A DNA stretch of 64,000 nucleotides from Clostridium weizhouense. Its GTDB lineage: Bacteria; Bacillota; Clostridia; Clostridiales; Clostridiaceae. How positions within the stretch are numbered: the stretch's first letter is position 1; every line of letters begins with the position of its first letter. The position numbers and the translations under genes were made by a program. Where the stretch lies: NCBI RefSeq assembly GCF_019431045.1, contig NZ_JAHXPT010000003.1:310001-374000 (forward strand), read 5' to 3'. Of this stretch, positions 47,537 to 55,719 are shown piece after piece. Under the pieces are notes generated by a model. It was not told the origin of the DNA. It was given only the letters and a program-made list of their open reading frames with translations, and made no database searches.

Positions 47537-49147
47537 TTAATTACTTTTTGTATCTTTCCATATGCTACTATCATTATAATAATTTATTCCTTGATTTTTC
47601 ATTCTTTCACCATGCTTTTCTAATCTAATCTTATATTCATTCCAGTCTCTATTAGCTTTTGGTGTCCAACCTATTTCACCATATCCTAATAATCTTGGGT
47701 ATATCATATAGTCCATAGCTTTTGTATCAGAAATTGTTTCTGTCCATAATGGTGCTTCTATACCTAAAACTAATTCTTTTGGAGCATAATCAATAGGATC
47801 CCATTTATATGCAGTTTCAACTGGAATATAACCAGCCCATGATAATCCATATGGTGTTCTTTCGTTATATTTCATATCTAAATAAGCTTTTTGTGCAATT
47901 GAAATAATCATTTTCATATTTTTTTCCCTAGCTGCTTTGTTTGAATCCTTCCAATTTTGTAATATTACACTTGAATCTATTTCTGGAGATGTATCAATAG
48001 GATCCCAACCTATTGGAGTTTTTCCATACTTTTGAGCTATTTTAGATACTCTTCCTACAAAGTAATCATAATCACTTTTTTTAGTCTTATCTGCTTCATC
48101 TCCACCTATATGAATATATTTTGAAGGTGAAATTTGAGAAACTTCATTAATTACATCATCAATAAATTCATACGTCTTTTCACTATCAGTCATAAGAGAA
48201 CTAAATCCTACATCTGTTCCTGTATATAAAGGCTTTTTTTTGCCATCTTTATTTAAAAATCCATAGGATGCTAATGCTGCATTACTATGACCTGGCATAT
48301 CAAATTCAGGAACTATTTCTACATATCTTTCTGATGCATATTTAACTAAATCTTTAAATTGCTCTTGAGTATAATAACCTCCTTTTCCTCCACCTACTTC
48401 AGTGCTTCCACCTATAGTCGTTAAATCTGGATATTTTTTTATCTCTAAACGCCATCCTTGATCATCACTAAGATGCAAATGAACTTTATTTATTTTGTAT
48501 TGAGCTGCATAATCTATTTGACGTTTAATTTCATCTACAGTAAAAAAGTGCCTAGCCACATCAATCATTAATCCTCTGTAAGCATATTCAGGTTTATCCT
48601 CTATTGTTACAACCGGAAGGCTCCATTCTACATCCTTAACTACAGTATTTTTTTCAATACTTGGTGGTAATAATTGTCTTAATGTTTGAATTCCTCTTGA
48701 AATTCCTTCTGGCTTATACGCTATAATTTTAACATTTTCAGAAGTAGTTATAATTTTATAACCCTCATTGCCTTGATTTTTATCTGAACCTATAGTTGTT
48801 AAATAAATACCACCTTTTTTCCCTTCTTCTCCTTTAATAATATTTAGTTCAAATCCTGTTGAAATCTTTAGTTTTTCTTTTATGAATTCTGCAATTTTAC
48901 TAATCTCTTCTGTTTCTTGTTCATTATTTCCTTTTACATAAATCTTAGCATCTTTTGTAAGTATAAATTTACCCTCACCCTTTTTATAACTTAAGGGTTT
49001 TGGAATAATAATATTATTACTGTTTTCTACTGCAAAAATTGTTTTAGAATTATTATTTCCATTTAAAATTATTGAAATAGAAACTATTGACATTATTAAT
49101 AATAGTGTCATTATAAATATAAACTTTCTATTAGATACATTCTTCAT
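47537..49147 (-). CDS. Secreted beta-N-acetylhexosaminidase (GH20)
   Basis: Start taken at ATG 49147 (a TTG precedes it in frame). 536 residues. N-terminal signal or anchor (KFIFIMTLLLIMSIVSISI). A GH20b domain covers about 40-175. The catalytic barrel has RGLMIDVARHFF, HLHLSDDQGWRLEI, and the Asp-Glu pair in HIGGDEADK. It releases terminal N-acetylhexosamines from glycoproteins or chitin, by substrate-assisted catalysis. With the collagenase it fits a host-matrix or glycan-degrading lifestyle. Confidence 0.93.
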   Translation of the reverse strand: MKNVSNRKFIFIMTLLLIMSIVSISIILNGNNNSKTIFAVENSNNIIIPKPLSYKKGEGKFILTKDAKIYVKGNNEQETEEISKIAEFIKEKLKISTGFELNIIKGEEGKKGGIYLTTIGSDKNQGNEGYKIITTSENVKIIAYKPEGISRGIQTLRQLLPPSIEKNTVVKDVEWSLPVVTIEDKPEYAYRGLMIDVARHFFTVDEIKRQIDYAAQYKINKVHLHLSDDQGWRLEIKKYPDLTTIGGSTEVGGGKGGYYTQEQFKDLVKYASERYVEIVPEFDMPGHSNAALASYGFLNKDGKKKPLYTGTDVGFSSLMTDSEKTYEFIDDVINEVSQISPSKYIHIGGDEADKTKKSDYDYFVGRVSKIAQKYGKTPIGWDPIDTSPEIDSSVILQNWKDSNKAAREKNMKMIISIAQKAYLDMKYNERTPYGLSWAGYIPVETAYKWDPIDYAPKELVLGIEAPLWTETISDTKAMDYMIYPRLLGYGEIGWTPKANRDWNEYKIRLEKHGERMKNQGINYYNDSSIWKDTKSN

Positions 49148-49328
49148 CAACTCACACCCTTACACATTTTAGAATACATTTTTGTAATACATTATTATGT
49201 AAATCACTAAATTAGTTAAACCTTCATTATTATTTTATAACCTAAGATCCTTAAGTATATACTATAAAATTATAATAAATATATAACCCTATATATTTAT
49301 TAATACTATTTTACTTTTGCTCATTAAA

Positions 49329-49351
49329 AATGAGCTTTTGTAAAGCTCATT
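49329..49351 (-). terminator. Hairpin after the 189-residue gene region
   Basis: AATGAGCTTTTGTAAAGCTCATT is a near-perfect palindrome with a second nearby TGCTCATT. It lies between the hexosaminidase start and the end of the next gene, so it probably ends the latter. Confidence 0.6.
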
Positions 49352-49446
49352 CTACTTACTTAATTTTAAGATAAGTTATTAATTTGAATTTAATTACATT
49401 CTTATAACTTATTGTTTCTTATATCTAAACTTTTATAACAAAATAA

Positions 49447-50016
49447 CTAATTATATTTTTTAAATATATCCTCTATAATTTTTTCAAAATTTTCCCTTTG
49501 ACTACGTTTATTACCTTCATATATATCTTTTGAAGTTATTATAGAATTTAATTTTTTAGCATCTAATGAATACATTTCTTCAAATTTTCCTTTTTCATAT
49601 AAATCTCTTAACGTTTCTCCTATCCATAAAAGACTTTTATAATGCATTCCACTTGAAAAGCCTCTGATTTTAGACGTATCCAAATCTTTCTTATCAAAAA
49701 ATAAAGATTTAGCAAGCCACCCCTCACCTGCTACTCCATTTTTTGTAGTATTAGTTAAAACATAATTTATATATCTTGTAAATTCCCTAAAAATTCCCGT
49801 ATGAGTTTTTATTCCAACTATTGGATACCATAATCCTTTAATCTTTCCACTATTAGTTCCTGATGATCTAAAAAAAGATAAAGTCACTCTTTCTATTGTG
49901 TCAATATATATAATATCTACATCTATCAATCCAATCATTCTAAATGGATGTCTTGTATATAAATTTGCTCTAAAACTTTCAGGATATATTTTAAATATCC
50001 CAATTGAATTTGGCAT
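49447..50016 (-). CDS. Hypothetical protein, 189 residues, downstream of kinase
   Basis: No signal or membrane helix. Beta-rich N-terminal half (SIGIFKIYPESFRANLYTRH, IGLIDVDIIYIDTIERVTLS), then GYHYKSLLWIGETLRDLYEKG-like helices. I recognise no family. It has a GGAGG ribosome binding site and is separated from the kinase gene by a hairpin at 50049-50087, so it may be partly uncoupled from it. Confidence 0.65.
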   Translation of the reverse strand: MPNSIGIFKIYPESFRANLYTRHPFRMIGLIDVDIIYIDTIERVTLSFFRSSGTNSGKIKGLWYPIVGIKTHTGIFREFTRYINYVLTNTTKNGVAGEGWLAKSLFFDKKDLDTSKIRGFSSGMHYKSLLWIGETLRDLYEKGKFEEMYSLDAKKLNSIITSKDIYEGNKRSQRENFEKIIEDIFKKYN

Positions 50017-50048
50017 AATATATACCTCCTATTTTAGTATTTAACAAT

Positions 50049-50087
50049 AAACCATGTAACTTTTAAATTATCATAGTTACATGGTTT
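50049..50087 (-). terminator. Hairpin between kinase and following gene
   Basis: AAACCATGTAACT pairs with AGTTACATGGTTT, 12-base loop; the + strand side is followed by ATTTTTATTATTT, the minus side by ATTGTTAAAT. A probable terminator or processing site. Confidence 0.65.
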
Positions 50088-50094
50088 ATTTTTA

Positions 50095-50808
50095 TTATTT
50101 TATATTTTTAATTTTCTCTAATTGCTCTTTTATTTCTTCAATATTATGATAATTATCTTCAATACCCATTAGTCTTTTAAGAAAAATTTTTTCTTCTTCA
50201 TTTAAATCAAGTTCTTCAAACCAAGGTTTTTCTTCTTCATTAGTTGGTTTATAAGATGAATAGTATAAGTGAATTAAAAAATCCGCTATATACCAATAAT
50301 CCATTTCCTTTACATATCTTTCATTATCTATAAATCTAGATAAACCAAAATCAATCAAAGCTAGCTCATTATTTTCTTTTAATATTACATTTGGAAGTCT
50401 AATATCTCGATGAACTACATTATTATTTTGTAGTAATTCTACTAATTCTAAAAGTTGACTTGCAACTTTATAAATATCACCCTTGGTAAAATTATATCTA
50501 TCTTTAAATAATAAATCTTCAAATACTCTTCCTTGAATATATTCTAATATATATCCTTCTCTATATTCATCTTTAAATTCACATATAAATTTAGGAAAAT
50601 TAGGGCTATTCAAACTTTGTAATATCTTTTTTTCATAAAACAATTTTTCTCTAGTTTTCTTAAGCATGTCTTGTTTTAATTGTTTTATTACACATTTTTC
50701 ATTTTTATAATTTGTAGCCAAATAAACAATTCCATATCGTCCTTGTCCTATTATTCTTATAATAGAATATCCATTTACCACTTCTTCTTTCTTGTAATAT
50801 TTATCCAT
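50095..50808 (-). CDS. Ser/Thr protein kinase, short eukaryotic-like
   Basis: 237 residues, kinase domain only. GQGRYGIVYLA (glycine loop), CVIKQLK (ATP lysine), HRDIRLPNV (catalytic loop with Arg in place of the usual Lys after HRDI), IDFGLSRF (DFG). There is no PASTA or membrane segment. The C-terminal lobe is small. The Lys to Arg change in the catalytic loop is seen in some bacterial kinases and need not kill activity. It is 14 bases from a Tyr/Ser repeat protein gene, a possible substrate. Confidence 0.88.
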   Translation of the reverse strand: MDKYYKKEEVVNGYSIIRIIGQGRYGIVYLATNYKNEKCVIKQLKQDMLKKTREKLFYEKKILQSLNSPNFPKFICEFKDEYREGYILEYIQGRVFEDLLFKDRYNFTKGDIYKVASQLLELVELLQNNNVVHRDIRLPNVILKENNELALIDFGLSRFIDNERYVKEMDYWYIADFLIHLYYSSYKPTNEEEKPWFEELDLNEEEKIFLKRLMGIEDNYHNIEEIKEQLEKIKNIK

Positions 50809-50822
50809 TTATAAGCATACCA

Positions 50823-51047
50823 TTATTTGCTATAAGATTGACTTGAATTGCTATATGGTCTACTATATGATTCAGATTCACTGTATGAACCACTGTATGA
50901 GCCAGAACCGCTATATGATGCTGATCCACTATATAATGCTGATCCACTATATGATTCACTTGCATTACTTCTTGAATCACTATAAACGTTCCCTCTTGGT
51001 CTATAATAATTATGACCTCTATAAGACTCATTTGCATAACAATTCAT
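50823..51047 (-). CDS. Tyr/Ser-rich repeat protein (YSGS repeats), 74 residues
   Basis: Start chosen at ATG 51047 with GAGGTG 6 bases upstream. The product begins MNCYANESYRGHNYYRPRG and is then built of SYSGS/ASYSGSGSYSGS-type repeats ending in SSQSYSK. No fold is expected. The DNA shows the matching short repeats (TATATGATGC/TATATAATGC). It sits just upstream of the Ser/Thr kinase in the same direction. Serine-rich low-complexity chains beside a kinase are candidate phosphorylation targets; that is inference. Other open frames across this repeat were rejected. Confidence 0.7.
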   Translation of the reverse strand: MNCYANESYRGHNYYRPRGNVYSDSRSNASESYSGSALYSGSASYSGSGSYSGSYSESESYSRPYSNSSQSYSK

Positions 51048-51344
51048 ATAAAACACCTCACATTATTTTATCATTTGTTTAAATTTGTATTCCTTGATAT
51101 ATATTATGATTTATAGTTATATTGTGTTACATTTTTTTATTATATCTTAAGTTTTTTACAAATTTTAATATATACAAACTTAAAGTTATCACTTACACTA
51201 AAAGCATAATTGTTACTTACAATTTCTTTTAAGATAAATCTAGAAATGTAAACTAAATATAATAAATATTTCTATTATAATTAACATAATAATTCATATT
51301 TTAATTCACATAATAACTTTAATATAACAAAATAAAAAAACGTA

Positions 51345-52427
51345 TTAAAAACTAAAGAATTTAACTACTTCACCCTCAATTTTAGGATTTTCTTCCCAAT
51401 CACACATTTCTCCCAAACAATCATCATCATCTATTTTAAAAATATCATTATCATTTTCTATATCTTTCTTAACACTATTCTTGGTTTTTTTATTTTTTTT
51501 ACTTGTTTTCTTCTTTTTCTTATTATCTACTAATAAATCCTCACTAAATTCTAACTCTTTATTACTATTCAATTGTTTATTTTGACATTGTTCATCTATA
51601 TTATTTAAAATAGTATTTTCACTTTGAGAATTTTTAAATTCTATAATTTTCTTTTCTTTTTTTAACTTATCTTCACTTTTAAACTTCTTTTCACTTTCTT
51701 CTTTAAATGTATTATCAACATCCTGATAACTTGGATTATTTGACTTTGCATTTAATAGAACTTGACTAATCTTTTCATTTTCTTTTAAAACTTGCTTATC
51801 TAAATCTTTCTTCTTTATATTTTCTTTATTTTCATTTTTTTTGTTATCATTTATATTTTGAATACTATTTTTAATTTTCTTTTCCTTAATCTTCTTAGAT
51901 TTCTTTTCTATACAGTCTTGATTTTTCAAATCCTTATTTTCTAAATCTTTTTCTTCCTCAATTTTATCTTTCCTATCTATACTTGTAGCAATATTATTAA
52001 ATTCCTCTTCCATATACTCTTTATTTTCTAATTTTTGATTTGATAAATTTTCTTTATCATTAAATTCTATATTATTATCTTTATTTTCTATTTTTTCCTT
52101 AACCTTAATATTTTGATGCTTTGCAAAATTTCTTATCTTGTAAACATTACTTTCAGTTAATTCAACCATCTCTAAGTCTTTAAATACATTTAAAGCTAAT
52201 TGGATTTTTTCAGTACTTCTATTAAACTCTATTGATAAAGTTTCTACTGTATAAGGAATATTTTTTGACATATATAACTTTCCTTCTAAATTCACTTTAC
52301 CAGCTAAAGCTAATAATCTAGTCCAAATGTAATGAATCACATCTCTTTCTTCCATCCTATCTATTATCTTAAACTTAGTATCCTCATACATATCAACTCT
52401 TAATTTAACAAATTTTCTATCTCTCAT
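51345..52427 (-). CDS. Replisome-organizer-like protein with Lys/Glu-rich tail
   Basis: Start chosen at ATG 52427 (MRDRKFVKLRVDMYED). 360 residues. The first 120 resemble the phage replisome organizer/DnaD-like winged-helix N-domain (FKIIDRMEERDVIHYIWTRLLALAGKVN). The remaining 240 are low-complexity Lys, Glu, Asn and Asp and end in MCDWEENPKIEGEVVKFFSF. The usual DnaD C-domain is missing. No phage genes surround it. It may be a domesticated remnant or a chromosomal DNA-binding protein. Confidence 0.72.
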   Translation of the reverse strand: MRDRKFVKLRVDMYEDTKFKIIDRMEERDVIHYIWTRLLALAGKVNLEGKLYMSKNIPYTVETLSIEFNRSTEKIQLALNVFKDLEMVELTESNVYKIRNFAKHQNIKVKEKIENKDNNIEFNDKENLSNQKLENKEYMEEEFNNIATSIDRKDKIEEEKDLENKDLKNQDCIEKKSKKIKEKKIKNSIQNINDNKKNENKENIKKKDLDKQVLKENEKISQVLLNAKSNNPSYQDVDNTFKEESEKKFKSEDKLKKEKKIIEFKNSQSENTILNNIDEQCQNKQLNSNKELEFSEDLLVDNKKKKKTSKKNKKTKNSVKKDIENDNDIFKIDDDDCLGEMCDWEENPKIEGEVVKFFSF

Positions 52428-52564
52428 TATTAACAACCCCTTTTAAATTTATATTACTAATTAAAAATTATGTATTTTTTATCTTTTCAATTAATATATA
52501 TGCTTTAAAAAGAAATTTTGTATATAAAATTTAAAATTTTTTAAATTTTTTAAAATATTTTAAT

Positions 52565-52610
52565 AAAGCCCACGTTAATCAGTACATTGAAGTACCTTAA
52601 ACGTGGGTTT
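52565..52610 (-). terminator. Terminator of the deaminase-like gene
   Basis: AAACCCACGTTTAAGGTAC pairs with GTACTGATTAACGTGGGCTTT (bulged) and lies about 105 bases after the stop codon. Confidence 0.7.
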
Positions 52611-52714
52611 CATATATTATAATTTTTTATTAAACTCTTCTTTTAGAGGTTTATTAGCTATTATAATTATTTATATATTTAAATAGAAATTCAAATTTCC
52701 ATTAAATTAAGATG

Positions 52715-53845
52715 TTATTCACCATATTTTTTACTATATTTCACTTGTACTTTTATATTGGGATGTTTTTTACAAAACTGACTAATTACAAAATAGCAGC
52801 TTGGACATGGTTCCCATTTACTATATAAAATAAGTTCCCCTTCATTTTTTAATAGTTTCTCTTCTATTTGTTTATGTATTTCTTCAAGTATCTTTTTTTC
52901 ACTATCGTTAACTCTATTATATCCTATACCTAATTTGCCTAATTTATTAACTTTACTACTTTTAAAACTCTCTTCTGCAAGCGAAGGTGCTTTACAATAA
53001 CCTGCTATATTATTGCTACCACTAATTGCTTTAAACTCCTTATTATCATATACTGCTATTGCTATATTTATAGAGTCTTGCAGTGCTTTGCTTTGATCTA
53101 TGTTAAATGTTGTTTTCTCTTTTTCTTGAGCTTTCATATATTTATTTATATTTTTTATTAAACGCTGCATTCTTGGTATATTACTTTTTAAATGTTGATG
53201 ATATTCTACGGTGCCTTTCTTTACTGGAATATAATCATAAGTTATCTTTTCAGGTATTTCTATTGATATTGTTTTAGTTCTTGTTTTAACATTATATTTT
53301 TCTTTTACAGCTTCTTTTTTTAAAAGAAGCATTTTTTTTAATAGTTCAATATCCTTTGCATAAAGATAGTCTTCATTTATTTCTTTTTCTAAACTTTCCA
53401 ATCTTGCTTTTTCTTCTTCACTTATTGTTCTAGATATCTTACTTTTTATTTTTTCTATCTCATTTAGAATGTCTTCTACATTATCCTGGTAGCTCGGTTC
53501 CCGTTCATATTCAATTCTATCTATATTTAGTCTTTTTACATCTCTTATTGTTTTACATAGTTTGTGATGTTCATTTTCAAACAACATAATTTTTTCTATA
53601 TAATTTATAAAATCCTTAATATCATTTGCTCTATAAGTAATATTAGCATCATTAATGCATTTATATATTTTTTCTGTTATGCTATTATCCTTTTTAAAAA
53701 TCTTTTTTATTTCTTCTTTAAATATTTCCTCATCAAATTCGTTTATCTTATATCCTTCTCTTTTTAATGCATCTTTAAAATCATTTATATTATTAATATT
53801 TATTCGTTCTTTTTTCTTCTTTAATGGAATACTTATTTGTGTCAT
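52715..53845 (-). CDS. Deaminase-fold protein of polymorphic-toxin type, cytoplasmic
   Basis: 376 residues, no signal or membrane helix. The N-terminal 235 residues are charged and helical. The C-terminal 130 fit a cytidine-deaminase-like fold: FKAISGSNNIAGYCKAP (substrate strand), DSEKKILEEIHKQIEE (active-site helix, Asp in place of the usual His ligand) and EPCPSCYFVISQFCKKHPNI (zinc Cys pair). Deaminases with D-S/T-E and a CxxC motif are known in bacterial toxins acting on nucleic acids. No delivery domain, immunity gene or secretion partner is adjacent, so it could be an intracellular effector instead. Confidence 0.75.
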   Translation of the reverse strand: MTQISIPLKKKKERININNINDFKDALKREGYKINEFDEEIFKEEIKKIFKKDNSITEKIYKCINDANITYRANDIKDFINYIEKIMLFENEHHKLCKTIRDVKRLNIDRIEYEREPSYQDNVEDILNEIEKIKSKISRTISEEEKARLESLEKEINEDYLYAKDIELLKKMLLLKKEAVKEKYNVKTRTKTISIEIPEKITYDYIPVKKGTVEYHQHLKSNIPRMQRLIKNINKYMKAQEKEKTTFNIDQSKALQDSINIAIAVYDNKEFKAISGSNNIAGYCKAPSLAEESFKSSKVNKLGKLGIGYNRVNDSEKKILEEIHKQIEEKLLKNEGELILYSKWEPCPSCYFVISQFCKKHPNIKVQVKYSKKYGE

Positions 53846-54050
53846 ATTTACCTCTTATCTTTTGTCCCTATTTATCCATGGACTATTTACTAACTAAATA
53901 ATATTTTACTTAGTTCTAATAAGTATGTCCAACAATTTATATTAACACTAAACTTCTTCCACATATTTTCAAATATTATCATACCTTTATATAAGAAATT
54001 CTTTACTCATAAATACTTTATAAATAAGATACTTTTATAAGTAAACTCTA

Positions 54051-54863
54051 TTAATTTATTTTAATTTTTATTATTTTCATCATTCTTTTAAATCTCGGAA
54101 TACACCAAAGTATTCTCATCTTTCTCCACCTTTTGCCTCCGATATCAAAATGATACCACTCTTTTATAAACTTAAGTCTATCATCAAAATGTTCAATCTC
54201 TTTTCCAGATTTGAACCCAGAATTAAATTCAGATTGTGTTTTTAGTTTTTTCACTGACTCATGATGCTTTGCTGTTCCTACAAGCATAGGATCCATTGCT
54301 TCAAAAATTATATTCGAATTTGTAAACCTATCTGCTAGGTTCTTAAATAACTCTTTTAATTGTTCTCTATTAAAAAACATAAATATTCCTTCTGCAATAA
54401 TTAATACATTATCTTTTTTATCTATTAAATCAATCCATTCATACTCAAATACAGATTTTCCTATAAATTTGATTTTATCTGTTTCCTTTATGAACTTTCT
54501 TCTTATATTTATTCCTTCCGTTAAGTCTATATCATACCATTGAGCATTTTTTATATTTATTCTAGTAGGTCTTGTATCTAGACCTGCGCCTATATTTATT
54601 ATGGTGCCATTAGGATTTTTTTCGACATATTCTTGAGTTAAACTATCTAATATTTTAGTTCTTGCAGCAACACCAACTTGTGTTTTATAAAATTCATCAT
54701 ATTCTCCAAATACAGAAAAATCATAATCAATTCCTTTTACTATATCTAAAGCTTTAAAGTCTTTTATAATGCTATCTGATCTTTTAGTCTCTTGTGCTCT
54801 AGCCCATATTGGTATAAGCATTGTTTCTGGAACTCCTGCTAATTTTGATTCATATTTTCTCAT
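54051..54863 (-). CDS. SAM-dependent methyltransferase (LCM/PPM1 family), Fur-box controlled
   Basis: 270 residues. SAM motif INIGAGLDTRPTRI (about 95-108), acidic strand end WYDIDL, and EGIFMFF (about 160), typical of the leucine carboxyl methyltransferase/TcmP family of O-methyltransferases. The substrate is unknown. It has GAAGGGG upstream and a strong promoter with an overlapping Fur box. An iron-linked role, such as siderophore modification or stress response, is inferred. Confidence 0.85.
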   Translation of the reverse strand: MRKYESKLAGVPETMLIPIWARAQETKRSDSIIKDFKALDIVKGIDYDFSVFGEYDEFYKTQVGVAARTKILDSLTQEYVEKNPNGTIINIGAGLDTRPTRINIKNAQWYDIDLTEGINIRRKFIKETDKIKFIGKSVFEYEWIDLIDKKDNVLIIAEGIFMFFNREQLKELFKNLADRFTNSNIIFEAMDPMLVGTAKHHESVKKLKTQSEFNSGFKSGKEIEHFDDRLKFIKEWYHFDIGGKRWRKMRILWCIPRFKRMMKIIKIKIN

Positions 54864-54922
54864 ATTCAGTCACCCCTTCTTCATATTTAAATGTTTATTT
54901 CCATGTTCTTATAAAATAACTA

Positions 54923-55147
54923 TCACAATTTCAGATATTGATATTCGTTATCAATAAAATAATTATATTCTAACATATTACTAATGTCAATTATAGGAAA
55001 TATAAATCCTACTACTTCACCTTTTCTAACTAATTTCTTTTCATTTCTATTAATGTCTATTATATTAATTACTTCATAATTTAATTTGTCTCCAACCTGT
55101 TTTGCAACCCATTTAGAATTCCCTGTACCAGAAAAATAATAAATCAT
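54923..55147 (-). pseudogene. Truncated flavodoxin/EFR1-type gene, 5' remnant
   Basis: MIYYFSGTGNSKWVAKQVGD is the FMN-phosphate loop of flavodoxin domains in EFR1-family ferredoxin proteins, and GFIFPI (about 47-52) precedes the expected Tyr-Ala-Trp. After FPI homology stops; the frame runs into promoter DNA (54990-54962) and the Fur box of the next gene. About 50 of roughly 250 residues survive, so a deletion joined this 5' end to the methyltransferase promoter. Confidence 0.78.
54939..54990 (-). promoter_or_regulatory. Promoter with Fur box, methyltransferase gene
   Basis: TTGACA (54990-54985), 17 bases, TATAAT (54967-54962), both perfect. TGATAACGAATATCA (54953-54939 on the minus strand) fits the 7-1-7 Fur core with one mismatch per arm at most and covers the predicted start region. 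Confidence 0.82.
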
Positions 55148-55180
55148 TATCTCATCCCCTAAAACTTATTTAAATATTTC

Positions 55181-55641
55181 GCTATGTTTTAAAACAGTGT
55201 TGATATTATAGTATAAGTGCGAACTGGCATTGGAATTTGCTTTTTAGAACTCTTAAGTGGAAGTCAAAATTTTATATTTTGCTACTTGAACTTACTCAGC
55301 GAATGTACATGAGTCGAGTTTCCTTTTAGGCTTACAATTAATTGCTTGTCATCAATCTTTGATTGGGAGCATGCATTAATTGGACTAAACTTTATTTTAG
55401 AGTTCTTAAGTGAGAGTCAAAATTTTATATTTTGTTCCTCGAACTTACTGGACGAATGTATATGAGTCAAGTTTCCTATTTCATTTCTGTCCATGAGCTT
55501 TATCCGATAGCTAGTATCTGTAATTTCATAACAGCTACACGCTCCTGGATAACGAATTCTTATCATCAGCTAAAGACAAGCTTTATCTGATGATAAGAAT
55601 TCTGTTTATACTATAATATCAACATTCACTTAAAACATATC
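55181..55641. repeat. Palindromic repeat family, copy D (longest)
   Basis: About 460 bp between the flavodoxin remnant and lysA. Ends GCTATGTTTTAAAACAGTG and CATTCACTTAAAACATA, with TGTTGATATTATAGTATAA inside the left end and its complement inside the right. It contains the B-type module twice (about 55243-55330 and 55391-55475; the second diverged) and the C-type segment (CGATAGCTAGTATCTG, ACGCTCCTGGATAACG) at 55504-55556. Confidence 0.87.
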
Positions 55642-55719
55642 TAAATATTTTATAATATTATACACCAAAATGGCTGTATCAAAATAAATTTAATTTTGAT
55701 ACAGCCTATTTATATATTC

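Noticed and set aside
50801..51037. Alternative 78-codon frame across the Tyr/Ser repeat
   Set aside because: It lies in another frame of the short DNA repeat. The 50823-51047 frame has the GAGGTG ribosome binding site and a sensible product.
49447..51047. The 189-residue gene as a third member of the kinase unit
   Set aside because: A probable terminator hairpin (50049-50087) separates it from the kinase, so I list it on its own.
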